From assembly GCA_964371405.1 (NCBI GenBank), contig CAYJLV010000005.1, positions 1 through 64,000 on the forward strand: 64,000 nucleotides of DNA. The letters are read 5' to 3'. This document shows, one piece after another, positions 8,397 to 20,120 of the stretch. This stretch comes from JAMHWF01 sp964371405. Its GTDB lineage: Bacteria; Pseudomonadota; Gammaproteobacteria; Burkholderiales; Burkholderiaceae_C. Under the pieces are notes generated by a model. It saw nothing but the letters and a program-made list of their open reading frames with translations, had not been told where the DNA came from and ran no database searches. How positions within the stretch are numbered: position 1 is the stretch's first letter; each line of letters opens with the position of its first letter. The position numbers and the translations under genes were made by a program.

Positions 8397-9859
8397 CACG
8401 ACGCCGCGCCGAACACGTCGGCGCTGGTGAAGAGGCACGCCGGCGCCGCGTGGCCGACGCGGATCACCTGTGACGGCTCGCCCTTGCCGCAGAACGGCGT
8501 GCCCATCACCTCGAAGGTGCTCGTGTCGCCGACGGCCGCCAGCGAGCGCCAGAATGTCGCCGAGACGCCGCGGTAGTTCGGGTTGCGCACCACCTCGGCC
8601 AGCCGCCCGTTGCGGATCATCGTCGCGTGCTCGCAGCCGAACTGGAACTTGTTGCGCGACTGGTCGATGCTCCACGAGCAGTTGGTGCGCATCAGCACGC
8701 CCAGCTCGACGCGCCCGATCATCTGCGCCAGCGTCGAGTCGCCGGGCTCGACGTTGAGGTTGCTCATGCGGTCGATCGGCGCGCGGTTCCAGCTGCAGGC
8801 GCGCGCCGTCGCGACGCCGTCGAGCGCCGCCGCGCCGAGCGAGCGTGCGCGCGCCGCCGACAGCGCGCCGCCGAGCGGGCGCAGCAGCACGCCCTTGCGG
8901 ATCAGCACTTCGCGCCGCGCCGGCGTGCCTTCGTCGTCGAAGGCGAAGCTCGCGAACCCGGCGTCGAGCGTCGGGTCGTGCGTCACGTCGAGCAGCTCGC
9001 TGCCGTAGCGCCAGTGGCCGAACATGTCGAGCGTGACGAACGAGTCGCCGGCGAAGTTGCGCTCGTCGCCGAGGATGCGGTCGAGCTCGAGCGGGTGGCC
9101 GATCGACTCGTGGATCTGCAGCATCATCTGGTCGGGCATCAGCAGCAGGTCCATCGTGCCGGCCGGGCAGGGCGGCGCGCCGGCGAGCTCGATCGCCTCA
9201 CGCGCGACGCGCGCGCCGTCGTCGGCGAAGCGCGCTGCATCGAGCACCTCCCAGCCGCCCTGGCGGCAGAAGCCGTTGTACTGGCCGGCCGACGAGCGCG
9301 TCTGCGTCACGCCGTGGTCGTGGGCCGTGGCGACGATCGACGGCGTGACGTGGCTCGTGCGCTGCTCGATGCGCGTGCCGTCGCTCGCGACGATGAGCTG
9401 CTCGGTCTGCGCCGCCGCGACGCTCGCCGACCAGTCGACGATGCGCGCATCGACGCGTGTCTTCGCGCTCGACTCGGCGAGCCGCGCATACAGCTCGCGC
9501 AGGCCGAGCGTGCCGAGCGGCCGATCGACGCGCGTCGCATAGCCGCCGCGCGCCGGCGCCGGCACGTGGCGCGACGCGTCGAACACGCTGTGGCGCGCCG
9601 CGGCGCGCGCCAGCCGGCGCGCATGGTCGAACGCGGCGGCCAGGCCGGCTTCGCTCGCATCGCTCGTCGCCGCGTGGCCGGTGGCGGCGCCCTCGGTCAC
9701 GGCGACCATCACGCCCGCGTCGATGCTGCGCGCGGGCGACTGCGCGACGTTCTGGCGCACCAGCAGCTGCAGCGCGTCCTCGACGACGCCGCGCACCGTC
9801 CAGCGGTCGACGCCGTCGGGAGCGACGCAGCGGGCGAGGGCTTCCAGCGTGTCGAGCAT
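8396..9859 (-). CDS. TldD-like zinc metalloprotease
   Basis: Protein of 487 residues, close to the 481 of E. coli TldD. The zinc-binding HESIGH (H250, E251, H255) is followed by PLELDRILGDE, as in the family. The C-terminal segment contains SNLNVEPGDSTLAQM and GRLAEVVRNPNYRGVSATFW. Characterised TldD/TldE pairs trim small modified peptides such as microcin B17 or unfolded polypeptides; the substrate here is unknown, and no peptide-modification genes lie nearby. The start is the ATG at 9859, which begins the conserved N-terminal helix; upstream frame residues are repeat-derived. Confidence 0.87.
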   Translation of the reverse strand: MLDTLEALARCVAPDGVDRWTVRGVVEDALQLLVRQNVAQSPARSIDAGVMVAVTEGAATGHAATSDASEAGLAAAFDHARRLARAAARHSVFDASRHVPAPARGGYATRVDRPLGTLGLRELYARLAESSAKTRVDARIVDWSASVAAAQTEQLIVASDGTRIEQRTSHVTPSIVATAHDHGVTQTRSSAGQYNGFCRQGGWEVLDAARFADDGARVAREAIELAGAPPCPAGTMDLLLMPDQMMLQIHESIGHPLELDRILGDERNFAGDSFVTLDMFGHWRYGSELLDVTHDPTLDAGFASFAFDDEGTPARREVLIRKGVLLRPLGGALSAARARSLGAAALDGVATARACSWNRAPIDRMSNLNVEPGDSTLAQMIGRVELGVLMRTNCSWSIDQSRNKFQFGCEHATMIRNGRLAEVVRNPNYRGVSATFWRSLAAVGDTSTFEVMGTPFCGKGEPSQVIRVGHAAPACLFTSADVFGAAS

Positions 9860-9968
9860 GGCGTGCGGCCAGTGTAGGCCGGGCCGCGGCGCGTTGCCCT
9901 CATCCACCGCCTTCCGGCTCCGGCGGTCACGTCGCTGCGCGACATGAGCCTTCGCCGAAGTGCTCGCA

Positions 9969-9990
9969 CTTTCCCGCAAGCGGGAGAAGG
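9969..9990. repeat. degenerate REP-like palindrome
   Basis: CTTTCCCGC-AA-GCGGGAGAAGG is an imperfect version of the palindromic repeat found at 18330, 36366 and 49783. It lies in the 144-base gap between the gcvP stop and the TldD-like gene start. Confidence 0.6.
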
Positions 9991-10003
9991 GGCCGATACG
10001 TTC

Positions 10004-12922
<2,919 letters not shown>

Positions 12923-12950
12923 GGGGCAGGTGCTTCTCAGGTGCGGGAGG

Positions 12951-13325
12951 TCAGAGCGTCTTGAGCAGCGCGTCGTAGGCGGGCGGATCCATCAGCTGGT
13001 CGAACTCGGCCATGTTCGTGACGTGCACCTTGAAGAACCAGCCGTTGCCCATCGGGTCGCTGTTGGCGAGCGACGGGTCGGCGCGCAGCGCCTCGTTGAC
13101 CTCGACCACCTCGCCGGTCACCGGCATGTAGATGTCGGCCGCCGCCTTCACCGACTCGACGACGCCGGCGACCTCGCCCATCTTCAGCGTGCGGCCGACG
13201 GCGGGCAGTTCGACGAAGACGACGTCGCCCAGCGCGTCCTGCGCATGCAGCGTGATGCCGACGACAGCGGCCTCGTGGTCTTCGATGTTGATCCATTCGT
13301 GGTCGCTGGTGAACTTCGTCGTCAT
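12951..13325 (-). CDS. gcvH: Glycine cleavage system H protein
   Basis: Lipoyl-carrier protein of 124 residues that shuttles the aminomethyl and reduced-lipoate intermediates between the P, T and L proteins. VVESVKAAADIYMPVTGEV contains the lipoylated lysine (K60). The N-terminal FTSDHEWI and the C-terminal MGNGWFFKV are family hallmarks. It sits between gcvT (41 bases upstream) and gcvP. Confidence 0.97.
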   Translation of the reverse strand: MTTKFTSDHEWINIEDHEAAVVGITLHAQDALGDVVFVELPAVGRTLKMGEVAGVVESVKAAADIYMPVTGEVVEVNEALRADPSLANSDPMGNGWFFKVHVTNMAEFDQLMDPPAYDALLKTL

Positions 13326-13366
13326 CGTCGGGCTCCTGATTCGGGTGGGGCGGTGGGTTGCGGCTC

Positions 13367-14491
13367 TCAGACTCGGTGATAGCGGTGCGGCACGAAGGGC
13401 AGCGGCGTTACGCGCATCGGCAAGCGGCGCCCGCGCAGCTCGGCATAGAGCTCGTGGCTGGCAGCGGTGTGGTTGGCGGCGAGGTAGGCCATCGCGACGG
13501 GCTTGTCGAGCGTGGGCCCGAGCGTGCCGCTGGTCACGCGGCCGAGCTTGCGGCCGTGCGCGTCGAGCAGCGGCGTGCCTTCGCGCACCGGCGCGCGTTC
13601 GAGGCCGACCAGGCCGACGCGCTTGTTCGTCACGCCGTTGGCGAGCTGGCGCGCGATCACGTCGGCGCCGGGGTAGCCGCCCTCGCGCGCGCCGCCGGGG
13701 CGCCGCACGCGCTGGATCGCCCACGCGAGGCCGGCCTCGACAGGCGTCGTCGTCGCGTCGATGTCGTGGCCGTGCAGGCACAGGCCCGCTTCGAGGCGCA
13801 GCGTGTCGCGCGCGCCGAGCCCGGCGGGCCGCACCTCGGGCTGCGCGAGCAGCGCGCGCGCCAGCGCCTCGGCGGCTTCGGCCGGCACCGAGATCTCGAA
13901 ACCGTCTTCGCCGGTGTAGCCCGAGCGCGTGACCCAGCAGCGCGCGCTGTGCAGATCGAACCAGCCGCCCGTCATGAAGGTCAGCGACAGCACGCCGGGG
14001 TGCAGCCGCGCCAGCACGGCTGGCGACTTCGGTCCCTGCAGCGCGAGCAATGCCAGGTCGGGCAGCGGCTGCACCGTGCAGCGGTGGCCGATCGAGGTCT
14101 GAAGCCGCGCCGTGTCGGCCGCCTTGCCGGCGGCGTTGACGACGAGCAGCCAGTCGCCCTCGCGGCGCGCGATCATCAGGTCGTCGGCGATGCCGCCGTT
14201 GCTGTTGGTGAAGTAGCCGTAGCGCTGCTTGCCGACGTCGAGCCCGGCGACGTCGACCGGCACCTGCGACTCGAGCGCGCGCGCCGCGTCGTCGCCGACC
14301 AGGCGCAGCTGGCCCATGTGCGAGACGTCGAACAGCGCCGCTGCCGCGCGGCAGTGCCGGTGCTCGGCCAGGATGCCGGCGGGGTAGGACACCGGCATGC
14401 TGTATCCGGCGAACTCGACCATGCGCGCGCCCAGCTCCTGGTGCAGGGCGTGCAGCGGCGTCTTCGACAACGGGGCGGTGGTGGTGTTCAT
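13367..14491 (-). CDS. gcvT: Glycine cleavage system T protein (aminomethyltransferase)
   Basis: Tetrahydrofolate-dependent aminomethyltransferase of 374 residues. It releases ammonia and forms 5,10-methylene-THF from the GcvH-bound intermediate. Recognisable parts are FAGYSMPVSY and HRHCRAAAALFDVSHMGQ near the N terminus, TRSGYTGEDGFEISVP in the middle, and the C-terminal barrel with GTLGPTLDKPVAMAYL. The ATG at 14491 has GGAG about 10 bases upstream. First gene of the operon. The serine or dihydrolipoyl dehydrogenase genes are not in the window. Confidence 0.96.
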   Translation of the reverse strand: MNTTTAPLSKTPLHALHQELGARMVEFAGYSMPVSYPAGILAEHRHCRAAAALFDVSHMGQLRLVGDDAARALESQVPVDVAGLDVGKQRYGYFTNSNGGIADDLMIARREGDWLLVVNAAGKAADTARLQTSIGHRCTVQPLPDLALLALQGPKSPAVLARLHPGVLSLTFMTGGWFDLHSARCWVTRSGYTGEDGFEISVPAEAAEALARALLAQPEVRPAGLGARDTLRLEAGLCLHGHDIDATTTPVEAGLAWAIQRVRRPGGAREGGYPGADVIARQLANGVTNKRVGLVGLERAPVREGTPLLDAHGRKLGRVTSGTLGPTLDKPVAMAYLAANHTAASHELYAELRGRRLPMRVTPLPFVPHRYHRV

Positions 14492-14521
14492 GGCAAGCGG
14501 CTCCGATGACAGGTCGGTCCA

Positions 14522-14542
14522 CGCATCGTAACGACCGATGCG
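14522..14542 (-). promoter_or_regulatory. hairpin between riboswitch and gcvT (candidate expression platform)
   Basis: CGCATCG and CGATGCG form a perfect 7-base-pair stem with a 7-base loop. It lies directly downstream, in transcript direction, of the second glycine aptamer and about 30 bases before the gcvT start. There is no U-run, so any control would be by access to the ribosome-binding site or by alternative pairing, not by classical termination. Confidence 0.5.
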
Positions 14543-14549
14543 CGGTGCC

Positions 14550-14742
14550 CCGCTGTCCGCTTTACCTGAGAGATTCGGCGCCGGCGCATCCGCAGTGCGG
14601 ACCGCCGGGCGTTGCCCCTTCGGTGGGCCGCATCCGCATGCGGCCTCTCTCCAGTGAGGTGAACGGGTCAGTCCTTTTGCCTGAGCGTTCGGGCGAACCC
14701 TGCGCCTTCGGCGGCCTCGACGAGCGAGGCTCTCTCCTGACG
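14550..14742 (-). ncRNA. Tandem glycine riboswitch
   Basis: Read on the minus strand, two consecutive glycine aptamers are visible. The first starts with AGGAGAGAGCC (complement of 14729-14738), has CGCCGAAGGCGCAGG in the middle and ends with CTCAGGCAAAAGGAC (14671-14685). The second starts at ACTGGAGAGAGGC (about 14642-14654), has CACCGAAGGGGCAA and ends with CTCTCAGGTAAAGCGGAC (about 14556-14573). These conserved blocks define the known class of cooperative glycine-sensing riboswitches that switch on gcv operons. A TACACT -10-like box at 14749-14754 lies just upstream, so transcription would start almost at the first aptamer. Confidence 0.95.
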
Positions 14743-14777
14743 CCGACGAGTGTATCGCAGCGCGTTCGCGCGTCGGG

Positions 14778-16478
14778 TCATTCGCCGCGCGAGCGTGCCG
14801 ACACGGGGATCGGGTGAGCGACGTAGACGGCGGCGCGGTTCGGACCGGCCGGGCTGACCTGCACGACGCTGCCGGCCGCGCTGCGAGAGACGACACCGCG
14901 GTCGCGCACCTCCGTGCTGCGCGCGACGAAGACTTCGGTGACGGTGGACGTTGAGGCGTGCGCTTCGATGAGCGCCGGCGCGTCTTGAGCAGCGTCCTGC
15001 CACCGGCGCGCGGCGGCCTGCAGCATCGGCCGTGCGTGCGGGCGCGGCGCTCGCGCGGCTTCCCGCACCACGGACGGCGGCATCGTCGCGGCGGCCGAGG
15101 CGGGCACAAACGCGGGAGCGGTGGCGGCGCGGGCCGCCGACGTGACGATGGGCGGTTCCGGGGCGGGGGACGCCATGGCCGGTGCGGCGACCGCAGCGCT
15201 CGGCGCGAGCGGGGCCGCAACGAGCAGCGGCGCTTGCGGTTGTCGCGTCGATGGTGCGGTCAACTCGGCCGTCGCGCGCGGCGTCTCCTGCGGCGGCGCC
15301 GTCAGCGGTGCGATCGATGGTGCGGTGGTGAACGGTGCCGGCAGCGGCGCGATCGGCGGCGCCTGGACGATGACCAGCGTGATGCCCACTGCTGCAGCGG
15401 CCGCTGCGAACCGGGCCGGCAGCGCCAATTCGCGCCGCGGCGGGGCCAGCTGCTGCGTCGGCGCGCAGGCGTCGGCAGGCGCTGCGGGCAGGGCAACCGG
15501 CGGCATGGCCTCGCGGCGCCGCCGCGACGGGCTGGGCCGGCCGAGCGCTTCGCGCCATTCGGCGATGCCCTGGGGCCGCGCCTCGGGCTTGACCTGCAGC
15601 GCCCAGTCGAGCGCGGCGAGCCAGCGCACGTCGTAGGGCTTGCCGTGCGGCGGATCGCGCAACTCGGGTCGAGCGGCGAGCGGCCGGTAGAGGTCGTGCA
15701 TGCTGCGCGCCGCGGCGGTCGGCGGTGCCTCGCCGAGCAGGCACCAGTGCAGCGTCGCCGCCGCGGCGTAGACGTCGGTCCACGGGCCGGGGCGGAATTC
15801 GGTGGCGCAGGCGTACTGCTCGATCGGCGCATAGGCCGGTTTGACCACGGCCGTGATCGTCTTCGTGTCGCCGGCGAGCACGTGGCGCGCCGAGCCGAAG
15901 TCGAGCAGCACCGGCCGGCCGTCGGGCAGCAGCACGATGTTGTCGGGCGCCACGTCGCGGTGCACGACGGAGGCCGCGTGCACCACCTCGAGCGCGCCGA
16001 GCAGGCCGTCGAGGATGCGCCGCGCCCAGACTTCGTCGGGCGGCCCGTCCATCGACAAGCGCACCTGGCGCAGCGTCGCGCCCTGGTACCACGGCATCAC
16101 CATGTAGGCCGTGCCGTCGGCCTCCCAGAAGTGATGCACCTTGACCAGCGACGGGTGGTCGAAGCGCGCCAGCAGCCGCGCCTCGTTGACGAAGGAGCGC
16201 AGCCCGGCGTCGAAGGTCGCCGCGTGGCGCGCGCCGCGCAGCGTGACGCGCCCGTCGGCGCCGCGCGCGGCGAACATCGCCGGCAGGTACTCCTTGATCG
16301 CGACGAGCCTCTCCAGCGAATGGTCGACCGCGAGGTAGACGATGCCGAAGCCGCCGCTGCCGATGACGCGCTGGATCTCGAACTGCAGCAGCCGTCGCCC
16401 GGCGGGCAGCGCCGCGGCGTCGGCGCTGCGGCAGACGTCGGGGATGGCGCATTCGGTGCTGGTCTCGTGCATGGACAT
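14778..16478 (-). CDS. Eukaryote-like Ser/Thr protein kinase with Ala/Pro-rich C-terminal region
   Basis: Protein of 566 residues. Kinase domain at about 33-300: glycine loop GSGGFGIVYLA, ATP-binding lysine in VAIKEYLP (K62), catalytic loop HRDVAPDN (H173-R174-D175) and DFGSARH. The catalytic loop has VAPDN where most family members have LKPxN, seen also in a subgroup of proteobacterial kinases. After about residue 345 comes a hydrophobic stretch (ARFAAAAAAVGITLVIVQAP), possibly one membrane helix, then a long Ala/Pro-rich low-complexity tail that would be periplasmic if the helix is real. The ATG at 16478 has GGAGG 7 bases upstream. No phosphatase or FHA partner is nearby; the target is unknown. 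Its stop is 36 bases from the glycine riboswitch, so the gcv promoter must overlap its 3' end. Confidence 0.87.
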   Translation of the reverse strand: MSMHETSTECAIPDVCRSADAAALPAGRRLLQFEIQRVIGSGGFGIVYLAVDHSLERLVAIKEYLPAMFAARGADGRVTLRGARHAATFDAGLRSFVNEARLLARFDHPSLVKVHHFWEADGTAYMVMPWYQGATLRQVRLSMDGPPDEVWARRILDGLLGALEVVHAASVVHRDVAPDNIVLLPDGRPVLLDFGSARHVLAGDTKTITAVVKPAYAPIEQYACATEFRPGPWTDVYAAAATLHWCLLGEAPPTAAARSMHDLYRPLAARPELRDPPHGKPYDVRWLAALDWALQVKPEARPQGIAEWREALGRPSPSRRRREAMPPVALPAAPADACAPTQQLAPPRRELALPARFAAAAAAVGITLVIVQAPPIAPLPAPFTTAPSIAPLTAPPQETPRATAELTAPSTRQPQAPLLVAAPLAPSAAVAAPAMASPAPEPPIVTSAARAATAPAFVPASAAATMPPSVVREAARAPRPHARPMLQAAARRWQDAAQDAPALIEAHASTSTVTEVFVARSTEVRDRGVVSRSAAGSVVQVSPAGPNRAAVYVAHPIPVSARSRGE

Positions 16479-16567
16479 CGGCTAGCCTCCGCCGTCTGCC
16501 AGCAATGCATGTTCCCGCCAGGGCGGTTCCCGACGCGGTAGAGTGGGTTACCCGCCGCAGCACCACC

Positions 16568-17029
16568 ATGACGGATGACATCGCCGGCCTGCGCCGCATC
16601 CTGAAAAGCGCCCGCACGGTCGCCGTCGTGGGCCTGTCGGCCGAGTGGCACCGGCCGAGCCACTTTGCCGCGAGCTACCTGAAGCACCATGGCTGGCGCG
16701 TCGTCGGCGTCAACCCGCGTTACAAGGAAGTGCTGGGCCAGCCCTGTTACGCCTCGCTGCGCGACATCCCGCACCCGGTCGATATCGTCGATGTGTTCCG
16801 TCGCACCGAAGACGTGATGCCGATTGCCGAGGACGCGATCGCCATCGGCGCGAAGTGCCTGTGGCAGCAGATCGGCGTCGTCAATGCCGAGGCCGAACGG
16901 CTGGCGCGCGAGGCCGGGCTCGACACCGTGATGGACCGCTGCGTCAAGATCGAACACGCGCGGCTGTTCGGCGGGCTGCACTGGGCGGGCGTCAACACGC
17001 GAGTCGTCTCGGCGCGGCGGCCGGTGTGA
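16568..17029 (+). CDS. CoA-binding domain protein (YccU-like)
   Basis: Cytoplasmic protein of 153 residues, a single Rossmann-type CoA-binding domain as in E. coli YccU and the N terminus of succinyl-CoA synthetase alpha. TVAVVGLSAEWHRPSHFAA, GVNPRYKEVLGQPCYASL and DRCVKIEHARL are the diagnostic segments. Biochemical role unknown. The ATG at 16568 is preferred over an in-frame upstream ATG at 16505 because it starts the conserved helix. It lies 7 bases upstream of the sulfhydrylase-type gene, an arrangement that suggests one operon. Confidence 0.88.
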   Translation: MTDDIAGLRRILKSARTVAVVGLSAEWHRPSHFAASYLKHHGWRVVGVNPRYKEVLGQPCYASLRDIPHPVDIVDVFRRTEDVMPIAEDAIAIGAKCLWQQIGVVNAEAERLAREAGLDTVMDRCVKIEHARLFGGLHWAGVNTRVVSARRPV

Positions 17030-17036
17030 GGCGACG

Positions 17037-18320
17037 ATGGCCGACCACGTCTACAAGCCCGAGACGCTGGCGATCCACGCCGGCCAGATCCCCGACGCGG
17101 CGACCGGCGCGCGCGCACTGCCGATCTACCAGACGACGAGCTTCGTCTTCGACAGCGCCGAGCATGCGGCGGCGCTGTTCAACCTGGCGACCTTCGGCAA
17201 CGTCTATTCGCGGCTGTCGAACCCGACCGTCGCCGCGCTGGAGGAGCGCTGCGCCGCGCTCGAGGGCGGGCGCGCCGCGGTGGCCGCCGCCAGCGGCATG
17301 GCGGCCGAGGCGCTGGCGCTGCTGACGCTGCTGCAGCAGGGCGACCACGTCGTCGCCGGCGGCGCGCTCTACGGCGGCAGCGTGACGATGCTGGCGGTGA
17401 ACATGCGCCGCTACGGCATCGAGACGACGTTCGTCGACGCGACCGACCCCGACGCCTTCGCCGCGGCGATCAGGCCGAACACGCGCGCCGTCTTCGTCGA
17501 GTCGCTCGGCAACCCGAGCCTCGTCGTGCCCGATCTGCGCGCGCTCGCCGACGTGGCGCACGCGCAGGGCGTGCCGCTCGTCGTCGACAACACGGTGCCG
17601 TCGCCTTTCCTGTGCAACCCGATCGCCTTCGGCGCCGACATCGTCGTGCACTCGGCGACCAAGTACCTCGCCGGCCACGGCACCACGCTCGGCGGCGTGA
17701 TGGTCGAGAGCGGCAGGTTCCCGTGGGACAACGGCAAGTTCCCCGGCATGACGGAGCCTTCGCCGGGCTACCACGGCGTGCGCTTCTACGAGACTTTCGG
17801 CGACTTCGGCTTCTCGATGCGTGCGCGCATGGAAACGCTGCGCGTCTGGGGCGCCGCGCTGTCGCCGACGAGCGCATGGCAGATCCTCCAGGGCGTCGAG
17901 ACGCTGCCGCTGCGCATGGAGCGGCACTGCAGCAACGCGCTCGCGGTCGCGCAGCACCTGCAGCGGCACCCGCAGGTGAGCTGGGTCAGCTACCCTGGCC
18001 TGCCCGAGCATCCGCAGCACGACCTGATGCGACGGCAGATGAAGGGCGCGTCGGGCCTGCTCGCCTTCGGCGTGAAGGGCGGGCTCGAAGCCGGCGTGCG
18101 CTTCATCGAGGCGGCGCAGTTCATGAGCCACCTCGCCAACATCGGCGACACGCGCACGCTGATCATCCACCCGGCGTCGACGACGCACCGCCAGCTCGAC
18201 GAGCGCCAGCAGATCGCCGCCGGCGTGCTGCCCGACATGGTGCGCATCTCGGTCGGGCTGGAGCACATCGACGACATCCTGTGGGACATCGATCAGGCGC
18301 TCGCGCAGGCGAGCGGATAG
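17037..18320 (+). CDS. metY: O-acetylhomoserine aminocarboxypropyltransferase/cysteine-synthase-type PLP enzyme
   Basis: PLP-dependent Cys/Met metabolism enzyme of 427 residues, the usual MetY length. It is expected to make homocysteine from O-acetylhomoserine and sulfide, or methionine from methanethiol. ETLAIHAGQIPD and YQTTSFVFDS at the N terminus, the PLP-lysine motif HSATKYLAGHG (K209) and IIHPASTTHRQL near the C terminus are typical. It follows the CoA-binding gene by 7 bases. A related gamma-lyase or O-succinylhomoserine activity cannot be excluded from sequence alone. Confidence 0.9.
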   Translation: MADHVYKPETLAIHAGQIPDAATGARALPIYQTTSFVFDSAEHAAALFNLATFGNVYSRLSNPTVAALEERCAALEGGRAAVAAASGMAAEALALLTLLQQGDHVVAGGALYGGSVTMLAVNMRRYGIETTFVDATDPDAFAAAIRPNTRAVFVESLGNPSLVVPDLRALADVAHAQGVPLVVDNTVPSPFLCNPIAFGADIVVHSATKYLAGHGTTLGGVMVESGRFPWDNGKFPGMTEPSPGYHGVRFYETFGDFGFSMRARMETLRVWGAALSPTSAWQILQGVETLPLRMERHCSNALAVAQHLQRHPQVSWVSYPGLPEHPQHDLMRRQMKGASGLLAFGVKGGLEAGVRFIEAAQFMSHLANIGDTRTLIIHPASTTHRQLDERQQIAAGVLPDMVRISVGLEHIDDILWDIDQALAQASG

Positions 18321-18329
18321 CGCAAGACT

Positions 18330-18423
18330 CCCTCTCCCCGCCGGGGAGAGGGCAGGGGTGAGGGGCCGGCGGTGCGGCACGATGCACCCTCACCCCGACC
18401 CTCTCCCGCAGGCGGGAGAGGGA
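18330..18423. repeat. paired inverted REP-like elements
   Basis: Two copies of the palindrome CCCTCTCCCCGCCGGGGAGAGGG / CCCTCTCCCGC-AG-GCGGGAGAGGG, each with a flanking GGGGTGAGGG (or its complement CCCTCACCCC), lie in opposite orientation about 20 bases apart between metY and the acyl-CoA synthetase gene. The same element occurs at 36366 (single) and 49783 (paired). Confidence 0.85.
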
Positions 18424-18442
18424 GCCAGAAAGTGGAGACCTC

Positions 18443-20095
18443 ATGATGAGCAGCATCTACGACCAGGGCCTCGATCGCAACGCGGCGAACTTCGTCGCGC
18501 TGAGCCCCATCAGCTTCGTCGAGCGCAGCGCCGAGGTGTTCGGCGACCTGCCGGCGGTGATCCACGGCAAGCGCCGCTATGCCTGGGCGCAGGTGCGCGA
18601 GCGCTCGGCGCGGCTCGCCGCGGCGCTCAAGGCTCTGGGCGTCGGCCGCGGCACGACGGTCAGCACGATGCTGCCCAACACGCCCGAGATGGTCGAGGCG
18701 CACTACGCCGTGCCGGCGCTGGGCGCCGTGATCAACACGCTCAACACGCGGCTCGACGCGCCGCTGCTCGCGTGGCAGCTCCATCACTGCGAGTGCCGCG
18801 TGCTGATCACCGACCGCGAGTTCTCGACCGTGGTGCAACAGGTGCTGCTGATCCTCAAGGCCGAGCACCACCGCGAGCCGATCGTCATCGACGTCGAGGA
18901 CACGGAATACACCGGCCCCGGCCACCGCCTCGGCGCGCACGAGTACGAGGCGCTGCTGCTCAAGCACGAACCGCTGCCCGTGCTGGGCGGCCCGGCCGAC
19001 GAGTGGGACGCGATCGCCGTCAGCTACACCAGCGGCACGACGGGCGACCCCAAGGGCGTGGTCACGCACCACCGCGGCGCCTATCTCAACGCCGTGTGCA
19101 ACGCCGTCACCTGGACGATGCCCAATTTTCCGAAGTACCTGTGGACGCTGCCGATGTTCCACTGCAATGGCTGGTGCTTCCCGTGGACGGTGGCGATGCT
19201 CGGCGGCACGCACGTCTGCCTGCGCAGGGTGGAGGCCAAGGCGATCCTCGACGCGATGCGCGAGCACGGCGTCGACCACTACTGCGCGGCGCCGATCGTG
19301 CACAACCTGCTGATCACGGCGCCGGCCGAGCTGCGCGCCGGCATCGGCCAGAAGGTGCGCGGCATGGTCGCAGGCGCAGCGCCGCCGGCGGCGATGATCG
19401 AGGGCATGGCGCAGATCGGCTTCGACCTCACGCACGTCTACGGCCTGACCGAGGTCTACGGCCCGGCCGGCGTGGCGGTCAAGCGCGACGGCTGGGCTGG
19501 CGAGAGCCTGGGCGAGCAGGCGCGCCTGAACGGCCGCCAGGGCGTGCGCTACGTGCTGCAGGAAGGCATGACGGTGCTCGACCCGAAGACGATGCAGGAG
19601 GTGCCGGCCGACGGACAGACGATGGGCGAGATCATGTTCCGCGGCAACATCACGATGCGCGGCTACCTGAAGAACCCCAAGTCGACCGCCGCCGCCTTCG
19701 AAGGCGGCTGGTTCCACACCGGCGACCTCGCCGTGATGGAGAGCGACCGCTACGTCAAGATCAAGGATCGCAGCAAGGACGTCATCATCAGCGGCGGCGA
19801 GAACATCAGCTCGATCGAGGTGGAAGACGCGCTCTACCGCCACCCCGCCGTGATGGCCTGCGCCGTGGTCGCCAGGCCCGACCCGAAGTGGGGCGAGACG
19901 CCGCTCGCCTTCGTCGAGCTCAAGCCCGGCGCGCAGGCCACGGCGGCCGAGCTGATCGCACACTGCAAGGGCCTGCTCGCGGGCTACAAGGTGCCGCGCG
20001 AAGTGAGGTTCGAGCCGATCCCCAAGACCGCGACCGGCAAGATCCAGAAGTTCGCGCTGCGCGAGCAGGCGAAGTCGAAGAGCGCGATCGAGTGA
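18443..20095 (+). CDS. Acyl-CoA synthetase (AMP-forming, medium/long-chain fatty acid type)
   Basis: Adenylate-forming enzyme of 550 residues that activates a carboxylic acid with ATP and CoA. It has the phosphate-binding loop YTSGTTGDPKGV (about 195), the adenine-site motif YGLTEVYGP (about 335), the hinge KDRSKDVIISGGENISS, and the catalytic C-terminal lysine in KTATGKIQK. Overall similarity is to the AlkK-like medium-chain group. An enoyl-CoA hydratase gene follows after 25 bases, so the pair likely feeds acids into beta-oxidation or a related route. The ATG at 18443 was taken; the next ATG, one codon on, is equally possible. Confidence 0.92.
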   Translation: MMSSIYDQGLDRNAANFVALSPISFVERSAEVFGDLPAVIHGKRRYAWAQVRERSARLAAALKALGVGRGTTVSTMLPNTPEMVEAHYAVPALGAVINTLNTRLDAPLLAWQLHHCECRVLITDREFSTVVQQVLLILKAEHHREPIVIDVEDTEYTGPGHRLGAHEYEALLLKHEPLPVLGGPADEWDAIAVSYTSGTTGDPKGVVTHHRGAYLNAVCNAVTWTMPNFPKYLWTLPMFHCNGWCFPWTVAMLGGTHVCLRRVEAKAILDAMREHGVDHYCAAPIVHNLLITAPAELRAGIGQKVRGMVAGAAPPAAMIEGMAQIGFDLTHVYGLTEVYGPAGVAVKRDGWAGESLGEQARLNGRQGVRYVLQEGMTVLDPKTMQEVPADGQTMGEIMFRGNITMRGYLKNPKSTAAAFEGGWFHTGDLAVMESDRYVKIKDRSKDVIISGGENISSIEVEDALYRHPAVMACAVVARPDPKWGETPLAFVELKPGAQATAAELIAHCKGLLAGYKVPREVRFEPIPKTATGKIQKFALREQAKSKSAIE

Positions 20096-20120
20096 AGCAG
20101 CAGCCACGGAGTACGACGAC

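Noticed and set aside
18330..18423. Repeated palindromes considered as a CRISPR array
   Set aside because: Only two inverted copies, no regular spacers and no cas genes; they fit REP/BIME elements.
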